A DNA stretch of 64,000 nt from Pseudomonas tolaasii NCPPB 2192 (GCF_002813445.1 NZ_PHHD01000001.1:1798001-1862000), one strand, 5' to 3'; shown: positions 49,927 to 58,316, numbered from the stretch's first letter. Numbers and translations are program-made. The notes: generated by a model not told the origin, from the letters alone.

Positions 49927-51084
49927 ATGGTTTGGCAAAGAGCGGGCTCGGTCACTGTTCAAACTAACAGCAATACAGTAGTTGGAATCGGCGTGGACTT
50001 CGCCGCGAGCAGCAGAAACGGCGATTCGTTCATCGGGCCTGATGGCTTCACTTATGAGGTTGGCAACGTCGCGAGTGCTACGGTCATTTCGATCATTCCT
50101 GCGTACAAAGGCCCGTCAGTCAGCGGGGGCGCCTACGCCATCATGCCGGTGCAGGGCTACGACAAGATGCTCTCGGATGCCTTCAACAACCTGAATAATC
50201 AGTTCGGGCCGAAGCTGGCAGCGCTGGGCACCACTGGCAATTACGATATTTTGCCCGTATCAAAGGGCGGGACCGGTCGCACCACGATTGGCACTTCGAT
50301 AACCGCCGACATCGCGACAAGCCTTTCGGATACGACGCCTGGGCGGTTATTGCCTATGGGCTACGGCGGGCTTGGCGCAAAGGACAACATGCCTTATTTG
50401 GGTGACGTAAACCCGGATGGCTATCGCGCCGGTGGGGAGTACTTGGGGAACTTCCTCATTCTCGGCACCCGAAAGGTGGGGGTGTTGATCGTCCACCCGG
50501 GATCAAATGCAACATTCGCTGGCCAGGAATTCTTGGCCCTTGATGAAGATTCTAAATACTTCCGGACGCAGTCGCTTTCTTCATGGCGTGCCTGGAAAAA
50601 GCTGTCGGGCGCCGGTGCAAATACTGATATCACCAGTTTGTCAGGTTTAACAACGGCGCTCTCAGTCTCGCAAGGTGGTACCGGCGGAAAAACCCAAGCG
50701 GATGCTCGTGCGGGCCTTGGGCTTGGCTCGGCTGCTACAGCGACTGTTGGTTCTGCGACTGGGAACGTAATGGCGGTTGGCGCGGGCGGGCTGCTTGGCG
50801 TGGCTATCGGAATCCCTCAGGGAACAGCCTTGAGCCTGGTGCAGAAGACACAGTTCTCGACGACCAGCAGCAATGCTGACGTTCCAGCCGCCGCCCCTTA
50901 CTCAACGCTGATAACGATCAAGTATCCAGAAGGATTTCGTCAAAGTGAGCTCGCAGCGAACATCCTCGATGGCAGCCTCTACTCGCGCGTCACTCTGGCG
51001 AACGGCGCTACCACGCCGTGGCGGAAAATCTATGACGACACCAACACCACGCGTGCCGCTGACGGCACCTTGAAGGCGATCTGA
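49927..51084 (+). CDS. Tail fibre protein (385 aa)
   Basis: The N-terminal part (MVWQRAGSVTVQTNSNTVVG, then FIGPDGFTYEVGNVASATVI) is the attachment module of Pseudomonas side-tail fibres. The middle has two fibre motifs of the L-P-V-S-K-G-G-T-G / V-S-Q-G-G-T-G-G-K-T type, and the end (YSRVTLANGATTPWRKIYDD) is a common distal fibre end. Normal GC returns here. Confidence 0.85.
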   Translation: MVWQRAGSVTVQTNSNTVVGIGVDFAASSRNGDSFIGPDGFTYEVGNVASATVISIIPAYKGPSVSGGAYAIMPVQGYDKMLSDAFNNLNNQFGPKLAALGTTGNYDILPVSKGGTGRTTIGTSITADIATSLSDTTPGRLLPMGYGGLGAKDNMPYLGDVNPDGYRAGGEYLGNFLILGTRKVGVLIVHPGSNATFAGQEFLALDEDSKYFRTQSLSSWRAWKKLSGAGANTDITSLSGLTTALSVSQGGTGGKTQADARAGLGLGSAATATVGSATGNVMAVGAGGLLGVAIGIPQGTALSLVQKTQFSTTSSNADVPAAAPYSTLITIKYPEGFRQSELAANILDGSLYSRVTLANGATTPWRKIYDDTNTTRAADGTLKAI

Positions 51085-51086
51085 CC

Positions 51087-51455
51087 ATGGCAAGAGCAGC
51101 AATCAATGTCCTCGGGGCGACTGGCGCGACCTACGACTTCGTGACCAATGGCGCCGGGGTGGTGGGATCATCCCGCGAGTCGGTTGGCGTGTATTACATC
51201 ACAGGATGCCTCGGCATGGTTCCGTTCCCGCCAGTGGATGACGGCTGGGGGTACACCGTCAACCAGGTGGACTCTCGGGCGGACGTGGACATTCAATTCG
51301 ATGACCAGGTGTTGGTCGTGACGGTGACCAAGGACGGGAAGCCATACGACCTGAAGCACATGATCACGCTGCACATTCTGGTGCCTGATGCTCCAGCGGT
51401 GGAGATGCCACAGGAAGCGCAACCTGCGGAAGATCCCGTAACGCCCGAAGCCTGA
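51087..51455 (+). CDS. Tail-fibre-associated protein (122 aa)
   Basis: Directly follows the fibre gene (2-bp gap). The N-terminus resembles phage tail proteins (ARAAINVLGATGATYDFVTN); the central beta-rich part ends in an acidic Pro-rich tail. It may be a fibre chaperone or tip protein. Followed by a terminator. Confidence 0.6.
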   Translation: MARAAINVLGATGATYDFVTNGAGVVGSSRESVGVYYITGCLGMVPFPPVDDGWGYTVNQVDSRADVDIQFDDQVLVVTVTKDGKPYDLKHMITLHILVPDAPAVEMPQEAQPAEDPVTPEA

Positions 51456-51474
51456 CCAACGCAAATGCACCACA

Positions 51475-51496
51475 GCCGCCTTGAGCGGTTTTTTTT
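51475..51496 (+). terminator. Rho-independent terminator after tail genes
   Basis: CCGC / GCGG short stem with T8 directly after. It separates the tail operon from the lysozyme-like gene, whose ribosome site (CTGGAG) follows. Confidence 0.65.
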
Positions 51497-51511
51497 CGCC
51501 TGGAGAAAAGT

Positions 51512-51937
51512 ATGCCGATTACAGAAACCCGTGGGGTGCGCAATCGCAACCCGGGCAATATTGATTACAGTCCGGCCAATCAGTGGCTGGGCCAACTGAA
51601 GCCCGATCCTGCCGTAGAGAAGCGATTCGCGCGCTTCGATACGCCGGAGAACGGCATACGCGCCCTGGGCAAAGTGTTGCTGACCTACCAGCGCAAGCAC
51701 GGATTGAAGACGGTCAAGGCCATCATCAGTCGGTGGGCGCCGTCAGTTGAGAACGACACCGTCGCTTACGTGCGGGCCGTGGAGGCGAATACCGGCACCC
51801 AGCCAGGCGCAGAGATTGATCTGGCCCGGGCGCCGGTAATGGCCGGTTTCGTCAAGGCAATCATTCATCACGAGAACGCGGGGTATGCCTATCCAGACGC
51901 GGTGCTGGCTGAAGGTGTGCGGCGGGCGCTGGCATGA
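51512..51937 (+). CDS. Lysozyme-like protein (P5-type), probable endolysin
   Basis: 141 residues. Begins with a motif typical of this family, TRGVRNRNPGNIDYSPANQW, then RFARFDTPENGIRALGKVLL and a W-A-P segment. Proteins annotated as structural protein P5 in Pseudomonas phages have this arrangement and a lysozyme-like fold. It is the only cell-wall hydrolase candidate besides K, so it probably acts as endolysin, although it sits 22 kb from the holin. Confidence 0.7.
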   Translation: MPITETRGVRNRNPGNIDYSPANQWLGQLKPDPAVEKRFARFDTPENGIRALGKVLLTYQRKHGLKTVKAIISRWAPSVENDTVAYVRAVEANTGTQPGAEIDLARAPVMAGFVKAIIHHENAGYAYPDAVLAEGVRRALA

Positions 51938-52137
51938 TGCCGGTCCAGAAGCTGGCCGGGCTCGCAGTGCTGATCCTGGTGCTGATGGCTGGCGCCGCCG
52001 GCGCGGCGTGGCAGGTGCAGGACTGGCGCATGGGCAAGCGGTTGGCTGAGCAGCTTGCGGAGCAGGGCGCCGAACACCAGAAGGACCTGGACGCAATCAC
52101 AAGCGAAGCTCTGAAATCTTCGCAAGATCCTCTTTAA
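51934..52137 (+). CDS. Truncated second Rz-like protein (67 aa)
   Basis: ATGA overlap with the lysozyme-like gene. A signal anchor (GLAVLILVLMAGAAGAAWQV) and the beginning of a Lys/Glu coiled coil are present, then the frame stops after 67 residues, about half or less of a normal Rz. Its 3' end overlaps a small antisense gene, so the rest was probably lost by recombination. The full Rz/Rz1 pair at 28807-29341 can supply the function. Confidence 0.6.
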   Translation: MMPVQKLAGLAVLILVLMAGAAGAAWQVQDWRMGKRLAEQLAEQGAEHQKDLDAITSEALKSSQDPL

Positions 52138-52198
52138 GGTCGGGGCGCTGGCTGAGTAGAAGCGCTCGAATCTCTTGTGCGGTTTTCGACTTTTCCAT
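52097..52198 (-). CDS. Small protein on the minus strand (33 aa)
   Basis: An ATG at 52198 behind a perfect GGAGGAG gives MEKSKTAQEIRALLLSQRPD and ends after a charged helix. The strong ribosome site and amphipathic sequence support expression. Its end overlaps the truncated Rz gene on the other strand by 41 bp. Function unknown. Confidence 0.45.
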   Translation of the reverse strand: MEKSKTAQEIRALLLSQRPDLKEDLAKISELRL

Positions 52199-52295
52199 GC
52201 GCGGCTCCTCCATAGCTCAACCCAAGTCTAGCCCATGAGAATGTGTAGTAATGCCCGCTGATCGCCAGATTACTGAAGGTAAGGGCAGATACAAG

Positions 52296-52318
52296 AAGCC
52301 CGGCGCTGGGCCGGGCTT
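52296..52318. terminator. Hairpin terminator of the minus-strand accessory gene
   Basis: AAGCCCGGC / GCCGGGCTT 9-bp stem directly after the stop of the gene at 52322. The T tracts are short on both sides, so efficiency is uncertain. Confidence 0.55.
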
Positions 52319-52321
52319 GAT

Positions 52322-53230
52322 TCAATCGGGGTGTTGAATTGGAAGCTTTAGCTGAGTGCCAGAGCGGCGATGGTCAAGCACTTCCAAAACTTGGTGCTCG
52401 GCCTTCAACTGATCGCCCACAAGGGTTTTAATTTCCTTTAGGCGAACCCTTAAGATATCTCCCTTGCCAAATCGCAGATCGCCACTCTCAATCATCGAAA
52501 GGAAACTTGGATCAACAATTGACGCGTAGAACGTGGACGCGCCATCGTGGAATCTCCATTTATTTTCGTCGCGAAAGGCGATGTTCACCAACTGAAGGCT
52601 GGCCACTCGCTCACTCTCATCAAGTCGCTCCTCTTCCTGCTCGGGAGCGATGAAGTTTTCGGCTTCCGTTTCTGATGCCGCTACGAAATCGCCATCAGGC
52701 TCGCGAACGGCGAAGTAATCAACTCCCGGCCGCTGGAGCGGTTTGTGCACTACGTCTTGGAAAGCCTTGCGTAGCTTCCAATTTCGGAACAGCGCTAACA
52801 CCTTTTCCTCGGTGTCGAAATGCTCCTGATCGCAGAAAACCCTGACAACGCCATCGCTAAGGATTTCAACTTTTGTGATATCTCGATTGCGAACCCACTT
52901 GATGAGCTGAAAAACACCCCTCGTTGTTAGGCTCGTAAAGCCGAGCAGGGCGATCAGATTCGCCGCTGCGGTAACCGGGCTACCGGCAAAAAGATCCTGG
53001 GCTTGCTGAATCAGACTCTGCGTTACGCCAAGATCAATTCCAAAACTGCCAGTTTTAAATGATCCTTTGACGCTGACGGAGAGCTTGGTTCGGCCATCGT
53101 TGAGCGTGGCGTTTGCCTCTTCGAAAAGCTCCCCGAGAGCCAGAAGGGCGGGCGCAAGATCACGCACCTCCATCTCGTGCGATTGAAGCGCGGGCCCGTC
53201 ATAAACGACTTGTAGCGATGCTTTGCTCAT
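52322..53230 (-). CDS. Hypothetical prophage accessory protein (302 aa)
   Basis: The ATG at 53230 follows GGAAG; one three codons upstream is possible. Begins MSKASLQVVYDGPALQSHEM and has a hydrophobic segment near 90-110 (VTAAANLIALLGFTSLTTRG). The C-terminal half is acidic, then beta-rich (GDILRVRLKEIKTLVGDQL). Located at the attR side on the strand opposite to late genes, with its own terminator, so likely a moron expressed in the lysogen. Family and function not recognised. Confidence 0.65.
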   Translation of the reverse strand: MSKASLQVVYDGPALQSHEMEVRDLAPALLALGELFEEANATLNDGRTKLSVSVKGSFKTGSFGIDLGVTQSLIQQAQDLFAGSPVTAAANLIALLGFTSLTTRGVFQLIKWVRNRDITKVEILSDGVVRVFCDQEHFDTEEKVLALFRNWKLRKAFQDVVHKPLQRPGVDYFAVREPDGDFVAASETEAENFIAPEQEEERLDESERVASLQLVNIAFRDENKWRFHDGASTFYASIVDPSFLSMIESGDLRFGKGDILRVRLKEIKTLVGDQLKAEHQVLEVLDHRRSGTQLKLPIQHPD

Positions 53231-53332
53231 GTCTTCCATTGTTGCTTCCGTGCGTGATTCTGTCTATTTAAGACTATGGCTGCCCGTCCGAAAGCGAGAG
53301 GCTACAGCATCCCTCCGCGCCAAACTATGCGC

Positions 53333-53572
53333 CTATTCAGGCTTGCTTCGATTTATCTGCCCCGCCTTCACCTCGTCCGCATACACAGCCAGCCGATCCT
53401 CGTCCGCATGAAGCACCGTGCACATCTTCAGCACGGCCTGGGCGTCCGCCTCGTTCCCTGCAAGGCTAAGTCGCTCCGCAATCCTCATCAGCTCTACGGC
53501 TGACCACTTGAGGTCGGAGGCGATGCCTTGCAGGTCACGTTTGAGGTCTTGGTTTGGCTTGGTGAGGGTCAT
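53333..53572 (-). CDS. Small helical protein (79 aa)
   Basis: Begins MTLTKPNQDLKRDLQGIASD; almost entirely helical, with a Cys in LKMCTVL. The start and the first 15 codons are repeated in degenerate form at 53854, which indicates an old local duplication. Probably cotranscribed with the gene at 53575 (2-bp gap). Function unknown. Confidence 0.6.
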   Translation of the reverse strand: MTLTKPNQDLKRDLQGIASDLKWSAVELMRIAERLSLAGNEADAQAVLKMCTVLHADEDRLAVYADEVKAGQINRSKPE

Positions 53573-53574
53573 GC

Positions 53575-53763
53575 CTATTCCTCCATGATCTTTCTCAGTT
53601 GACCAATTGCGCGCAGGAGTTGAGAAGCCTGTTCGAACGTCGAATCCGCCATATCCTCAAGGCCGCCATCACGGAATTTCTTGCTCTGATCAAAAAGGTT
53701 TTGGGCCATCTGCTCAAGCTGCTTGATGTACAGCTCGGTTTGATACTCAGCAGAATGACCCAT
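53575..53763 (-). CDS. Small helical protein (62 aa)
   Basis: Coiled-coil-like protein beginning MGHSAEYQTELYIKQLEQMA. The ATG at 53763 has CAGGAGG 6 nt upstream. Paired with the gene at 53333. Function unknown. Confidence 0.6.
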   Translation of the reverse strand: MGHSAEYQTELYIKQLEQMAQNLFDQSKKFRDGGLEDMADSTFEQASQLLRAIGQLRKIMEE

Positions 53764-53854
53764 TGTCAGCCTCCTGGAGAGTTCCTGCTTTTAGCGTTAA
53801 GCCTATTTGCGCCAGGTCGCGGCGCAGCTGCTGGTTGGGTTTGGTGAGGGCCAT
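53747..53854 (-). pseudogene. Remnant copy of the 53333-53572 gene
   Basis: The 35-residue frame starts MALTKPNQQLRRDLAQIGLT, closely matching MTLTKPNQDLKRDLQGIASD, but then loses similarity and stops inside the next gene. It looks like the 5' end of a duplicated gene left after deletion. Confidence 0.55.
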
Positions 53855-53927
53855 GATGGGTTTTCGGTTGACAGTTGACGGGGGAGTATGGACAGAAACA
53901 ACAGCTGAACTCAAGAATGCAGAGGGT

Positions 53928-53981
53928 TCAACAAATCCTTGCCATCACCGGCGATAGGCATCAAGGACTGATCGCGCTGCG
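53928..53981. repeat. Imperfect direct repeat A (partner at 54835-54888)
   Basis: 54 bp aligned without gaps to 54835-54888, ending in the identical TGATCGCGCTGCG; about 70% of positions agree. Confidence 0.6.
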
Positions 53982-54363
53982 AACGTGCCAGGCGTACGTC
54001 AGGGCGATTGCGAATTGACATACATTCGTGGTCGTGAAAATTAGCATGCACCTCAATCCACGTAGGAAAAGCGGAGCAGGCGCACCATTCGGACCGAATC
54101 CCGTTATCTGGATTTCGCCACGGAAAATCCCGTTATGGCGAATTCGGGGTTCTGTCAACCAGGGTTTGGAGCGATTTGCCCGATCTGTCAACCAGCTCAA
54201 ATGATTGAAACTAAATGAGTGGGATCGCTGGCGGATAACTAAGCGTGCATGCTGTCTTGCTGCCCGTCAGCGTCCCGCCTTGATTAAACGTGTGAGTCGG
54301 TGCGGAAGTAAAGCCAGAAAAAAGGGATTGTGTTCGGTCGGCAGTGCGCCAGGGGATGCGGTA

Positions 54364-54408
54364 TTTCAGATAGGCAGCATGGTTCGATTCTGTGGATAAT
54401 TCAGGCGC
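54364..54408. repeat. Imperfect direct repeat B (partner at 55342-55386)
   Basis: 45 bp aligned without gaps; the longest identical block is TCGATTCTGTGGATAA. Both copies include TGTGGATAA, the complement of a DnaA-box consensus. Confidence 0.65.
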
Positions 54409-54651
54409 GGCGAAAAAGGACGCGCGTCAGCCTCCTGCGCCACCATGGTGCTCTCCGACCTGCTCAGCGGGTAGGTTGGAGAGCGGGAGAGTTGGCAGCG
54501 GCTTATGATCGAGCCAAAATAGCAGGGCGCTTATGTGAGCGTGCATCAAATTTAGTCACAAGCGCCATCATTGGGTCTCCGACTGGGCAAGAGGGCCTTG
54601 CAAGTTGGGTGTAGCGGTATGGTTTTAAGGCTTGCAGATATACAGGTTAAC

Positions 54652-54858
54652 ATGCAAAAAGATATTGAAAGGATCACAATTCTAATTGATGCTCAGACCA
54701 AACAGAGATTGGTAAAAGCTGCGATTTTTGAGGACAGAACTGTTTCACAAGTTATACGAGGGCTAGTCAAATCACACCTGCAGCAGGTTGAAAAAAAATC
54801 TAGCATGTTGGAAACCGATTTGACCCAGCCATGCTCAACGAATTCTCGCCATTACTGA
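54652..54858 (+). CDS. Ribbon-helix-helix-like protein (68 aa)
   Basis: From the ATG at 54652 (an ATG at 54619 is also possible) the sequence reads MQKDIERITILIDAQTKQRL, then AAIFEDRTVSQVIRGLVKSH, a strand and two helices as in CopG/Arc-type regulators. The gene is AT-rich. No toxin gene is adjacent, so an antitoxin role has no support. Its 3' end overlaps repeat copy A'. Confidence 0.6.
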   Translation: MQKDIERITILIDAQTKQRLVKAAIFEDRTVSQVIRGLVKSHLQQVEKKSSMLETDLTQPCSTNSRHY

Positions 54859-54888
54859 CGATGGGGATGGTGCCGTGATCGCGCTGCG
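54835..54888. repeat. Imperfect direct repeat A'
   Basis: Partner of 53928-53981, 907 bp away in the same orientation. Confidence 0.6.
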
Positions 54889-54964
54889 GGATTGACTGGC
54901 GTATGCGCGCGCGGTTTTACGCTAAGCTGATTTGAAAGGAGGATTTAGGTATAAGGAAGTGACG

Positions 54965-55054
54965 ATGGATTATTACCACCCATGCATGGGGGTTTTGCTG
55001 ACCTCAGCCTGGGTTTTAGCTGTGTCGATCGTCATCTACTCAATAGTAGAGTGA
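54965..55054 (+). CDS. Very small membrane protein (29 aa)
   Basis: The ATG at 54965 has AAGGAAG 5 nt upstream. The product starts MDYYHPCMGV and is one hydrophobic helix (VLLTSAWVLAVSIVIYSIV). The good ribosome site and clean helix argue that it is made. Role unknown; small membrane proteins are common near prophage ends. Confidence 0.5.
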   Translation: MDYYHPCMGVLLTSAWVLAVSIVIYSIVE

Positions 55055-55431
55055 CGATGCCCCGAATTCGCCATACCTCCAGCACCTCTATTGCCACCAC
55101 CATCCCTCAATACCGATGAGCGTGAGCGGACGGTACCAAATGTTGTTATGACAGCCAATTACGCGGATATCCTCCTGGAAAAGCAAAGCCCCGGAGGTTC
55201 GCGGCTCCAGGGCTTCTATTTTCGCCTCCATCCCTAAATGTCTGGCGAACGTGGCCGGAAGATTACCAGCGGCCTTTGAATTTTTCACTACAGTTTTAGG
55301 AGATTGTATTCGGTTGGCTGGACGCCGGGGGAGGGCTGGCTTTTCAGATAAACGGCACCGCTCGATTCTGTGGATAACTCAGGCGCAATGGAAAACAATG
55401 TACGTCTATTTGTACGTTTGGCAGAAACAAC
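55055..55431. other. Gap next to attR, probable attP arm
   Basis: No supported gene. It carries repeat copy B' (55342-55386). This is the phage side of attR, where integrase arm sites would be expected; CTGTGGATAA occurs here (55368) and at 54390, and also on the attL side (13719). Confidence 0.4.
55342..55386. repeat. Imperfect direct repeat B'
   Basis: Partner of 54364-54408, 978 bp away in the same orientation. Confidence 0.65.
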
Positions 55432-55457
55432 AAAGCCCCGCATCGCTGCGAGGCCTT
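55432..55457 (-). terminator. Phage-borne terminator for the tRNA-Thr transcript
   Basis: AAAGCCCCGC and GCGAGGCCTT form a 10-bp stem (8 standard pairs plus G-U pairs), with TTTGTTGTTT following on the minus strand. It lies 10 bp beyond the tRNA 3' end, so the prophage replaces the terminator displaced by integration. Confidence 0.6.
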
Positions 55458-55463
55458 GTTTTA

Positions 55464-55541
<78 letters not shown>

Positions 55542-55679
55542 GTGTTAGGGCGACGATTATAGCGATTGGCAAGCTTCTGTAAACCCCTGAATTCTGACTA
55601 TTTTTGCAGATGCAGAGGTTTTTTTGCGATTGCAGCTTTTTCCTGCACCAAAGGCCGCTTTACACGGCGCTTGGACGGC

Positions 55680-55913
55680 TCAGTTGCCATCGCCGCAGTC
55701 GTCGGTGAATTTCATGTAGTTCAGCACCTGGGTCTGGCCTTTGGAGTCGAGGTAGGTCAGGTGGGCGTTGACCACGCCGCAGCCGGAGCGGGTGTCTTCG
55801 GTGGTGGACAGCACGCGCTGGATGTCGGGTTTGTGGTTGGTGTTTGCGTGGGCGGCGAAGCTGGCGGCGAACAGGCTGGCGGCGATGAGGGTTTTCCAGT
55901 TGTTGGGGTTCAT
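55680..55913 (-). CDS. DUF2790 small secreted protein
   Basis: 77 residues from the ATG at 55913. Signal peptide ending AHA, then the DUF2790 pattern: DIQRVLSTTEDTRSGCGVVN, YLDSKGQTQVLNYMKF and a Cys near the end. These are short periplasmic proteins of Pseudomonas with unknown function. Confidence 0.8.
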   Translation of the reverse strand: MNPNNWKTLIAASLFAASFAAHANTNHKPDIQRVLSTTEDTRSGCGVVNAHLTYLDSKGQTQVLNYMKFTDDCGDGN

Positions 55914-56279
55914 GGCGGTGGCCTCTGAGGTCAATGGTTGGGGTGAGGCCATTGAATGCCTGGGAGGTATCCGGGCTGTGTCTGCCGGTGGGGGTTTTGT
56001 CTCGCTGTGTATTGGCGTTGGATTTATGTACGTGCTGATACGAAGGGGAAGTGAGATTGGTGAAAATCCGTGCGGACTGATCAAAAATCGTACAAAAATT
56101 CTTTAGTCGGTTGATTCATAAGCGAATATTCAAAAGCCCCTCTTGAGCCATAAAAATGGCGCCATGCCACTCATCTGAAAGCATTTTGTAACAAACAGCA
56201 AAATACTGACACCATCAGCGTGATATCACACAATGCCCGTCTAACAAAAACAGTGGTTCGCGAGAGGAGGAGGCGGTCA
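55914..56279. other. Intergenic region, divergent promoters
   Basis: About 365 bp, AT-rich from 56080 to 56260. The stretch 56185-56230 resembles the one before the next paralogue (57270-57330), both with AAAATA.TGACAC, so the two ParA-like genes seem to share promoter features. Confidence 0.45.
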
Positions 56280-57230
56280 GTGGGGCGTGCAGATCACATT
56301 TCAAAGCTATACACCGCGCTGGGTATGCACTCTTTTCGAGAACCCGATGTAACGCAGGAATCGGCCTCCGTGCCTTTGCAGCGTTTGCTGGATCAATTGA
56401 ACCAGGGCGCGGCGAACTGTGTGTGCCCGCCCGAGTTGGTGGAAGGCCCGCGTGGCGAGTTGTATTCGGACCCGCTGGCGCCGAAAGTCGTGGTGGTGGT
56501 GTCTGCCACCGGCGGCGTGGGGCGCAGCACGTTGGCGGCGGCGATTGCCAGTGGTTTGCAGCGTCAGGGGCACCCGGCACTGGCGCTGGATCTGGACCCG
56601 CAAAATGCGTTGCGCCATCACCTCTGTCCCGGTGCTGATCTGCCGGGCCTTGGCGCTACCAGCCTGCTCAATCAAACCTGGCAGGCGCTGCCCGAGCGCG
56701 GGTTTGCCGGCTGTCGACTGGTGGCGTTTGGTGAAACCGACCCGGTGCAGCAGCAAAGCCTGACGCGCTGGTTGGGCCAGGACCTCGAATTTCTCGGCAA
56801 GCGCCTCGGCGGTTTGGGCCTTAGTGGTCAGGACACGGTGGTGATCGACGTGCCGGCAGGAGACACGGTGTACCTCAGCCAGGCAATGTCGATGGCCGAT
56901 GTGGTGCTGGTGGTGGTCAAACCCGACGCTGCTTCGTTCCGCCGCTTGGCCAACATGGATGAGGTGCTCGCACCTTACCTTGAGGGTGGGTCGCCCGCGG
57001 AACGCTTCTATGTGATCAACCAGGTCGACGGTGCTCACGCGTTCAGCCAGGACATGGCCACGGTGTTCAAGCTGCGCCTTGGCGACGCGGTGCTGGGCGC
57101 GGTTCACCGTGACCCCTCGTTCCGCGAAGCGCAAGCCTACGGAAACGACCCGCTGGACCCTCTGCTCAATAGCATCGGCTGCCAGGATGTGAACGCGTTA
57201 TGCCGGGCGCTCAAGGGGCGCTTGCATTAG
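56280..57230 (+). CDS. BcsQ/WssA-like ParA-family ATPase, copy 1
   Basis: 316 residues from a GTG at 56280 behind GAGGAGGAGG. The N-terminal ~60 residues (ADHISKLYTALGMHSFREPD) resemble BcsR; the rest is a MinD/ParA fold: deviant P-loop TGGVGRSTLAAAIASGLQRQ (Arg in place of the Lys), ALDLDPQNALRHHLC, and VVIDVPAGD. BcsQ/WssA proteins take part in cellulose synthesis and its polar localisation. No cellulose synthase gene is in the window, so the role here is open. Confidence 0.75.
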   Translation: MGRADHISKLYTALGMHSFREPDVTQESASVPLQRLLDQLNQGAANCVCPPELVEGPRGELYSDPLAPKVVVVVSATGGVGRSTLAAAIASGLQRQGHPALALDLDPQNALRHHLCPGADLPGLGATSLLNQTWQALPERGFAGCRLVAFGETDPVQQQSLTRWLGQDLEFLGKRLGGLGLSGQDTVVIDVPAGDTVYLSQAMSMADVVLVVVKPDAASFRRLANMDEVLAPYLEGGSPAERFYVINQVDGAHAFSQDMATVFKLRLGDAVLGAVHRDPSFREAQAYGNDPLDPLLNSIGCQDVNALCRALKGRLH

Positions 57231-57419
57231 AAAAAGGCTTGGCCATTAATTTGACTATTTACCGTTTGTCTAAAAAATAACCAGTTAAAACATCAAAATA
57301 ATGACACTTTGCCGTCTCTGTCACAGAATGCTTCCACTGGGACGCCTATAAAAAGACCTGCGGTGAGTACCTGCTTGCCGACCCTTCACGTCTTTAAGCT
57401 GCGTCGTGAGGAGCGGGCT

Positions 57420-58316
57420 ATGAGCCTTAGTGAAGAACTGCTGACCTTGTTCGGCAAAAACGTTACCCATGATGCCCAAGGCATCGAGGCGCGCATGCAC
57501 TTCTTTGGCAGCGTGCCTGCCGGTGACAACCACCCCCGACCCACTGAAACTATCGCGCTGCGCCCCAAAGTGGTGGCGTTGGTGTCGATCAATGGTGGCG
57601 TGGGTCGCAGCACCCTGGTCACGGCGCTGAGTAGTGGTTTGCAACGCCACGGCGAATCGGTGGTGGCGCTGGACCTGGACCCGCAAAACGCCTTGCACCA
57701 TCACTTCGGCGTCAGTGCTTCACTGCCGGGTCTTGGTCGCACCAGCCTGGAACACGGGCCGTGGGCGCACTTGCAGCAGCTCGGTTTCGAGGGTTGCCAG
57801 GTGATTACCTTTGGCGATATCGATATCGAGCAACAGGAAAACCTCGAGCGCTGGCTTAAACACGAACCCCACTGGCTCGCGCAACGCCTCGCCTCCCTGG
57901 GGTTGAGCGAGCGACAGACAGTGATCATCGATACGCCCGCCGGCAACAATGTGTACTTCCATCAAGCGCTGAGTGTGGCCGACGTGGTGTTGGTGATCGT
58001 GCAAGCCGACGCCGCGTGCCTGGGCACCCTCGACCATCTGGATGTGTTGCTCGCGCCGCACCTTGAAGGCGAATGCCCGCCCACGGTGCATGTGGTGGTC
58101 AACCAGGTGGATGAGAGCAACGCGTTCAGCCTGGACATGGTCGAGGCGTTCAAGCAGCGGCTGGGCAAGGCGCCGCTGGAGGTGCACCGCGACATAAAGC
58201 TTAACGAGGCTCTGGCGTTTGCCGCCGACCCGCTGGACAACGTGGCCAAAAGGCTGGCCAGTGACGATTTCAACGAGATTTGCCAGCTGTTGAAGACACC
58301 TAAAAGGCGCGCCTAA
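57420..58316 (+). CDS. BcsQ/WssA-like ParA-family ATPase, copy 2
   Basis: 298 residues from the ATG at 57420 (GAGGAG upstream). Paralogous to the preceding gene over its length: NGGVGRSTLVTALSSGLQRH, ALDLDPQNALHHHFG, VIIDTPAGNNVYFHQALS and VVNQVDESNAFS correspond to the same blocks in copy 1. The P-loop again has Arg instead of Lys. A tandem duplication is the likely origin. Confidence 0.75.
   Translation: MSLSEELLTLFGKNVTHDAQGIEARMHFFGSVPAGDNHPRPTETIALRPKVVALVSINGGVGRSTLVTALSSGLQRHGESVVALDLDPQNALHHHFGVSASLPGLGRTSLEHGPWAHLQQLGFEGCQVITFGDIDIEQQENLERWLKHEPHWLAQRLASLGLSERQTVIIDTPAGNNVYFHQALSVADVVLVIVQADAACLGTLDHLDVLLAPHLEGECPPTVHVVVNQVDESNAFSLDMVEAFKQRLGKAPLEVHRDIKLNEALAFAADPLDNVAKRLASDDFNEICQLLKTPKRRA

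Larger units (their letters stand above)
53855..54651. other. About 800 bp without a supported gene; diverged repeats
   Basis: Several short frames exist but none has a good ribosome site and protein-like composition. The region holds one copy each of two imperfect repeats (53928-53981 and 54364-54408) whose partners lie about 0.9-1.0 kb to the right, plus short repeats such as AATCCCGTTAT and CTGTCAACCAG, each present twice. Confidence 0.5.

Noticed and set aside
53961..54200. Minus-strand frame of 79 codons in the attR accessory region
   Set aside because: No ribosome site, and it crosses short DNA repeats; no recognisable domain.
54652..54858. Possible toxin-antitoxin system with the RHH-like protein as antitoxin
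   Set aside because: No toxin-like gene lies on either side; the next frame is a 29-aa membrane peptide without toxin features that can be recognised.
53928..55386. CRISPR-like repeats
   Set aside because: Only two diverged copies of each repeat, nearly 1 kb apart, with no regular spacers. No CRISPR array is seen anywhere in the window.
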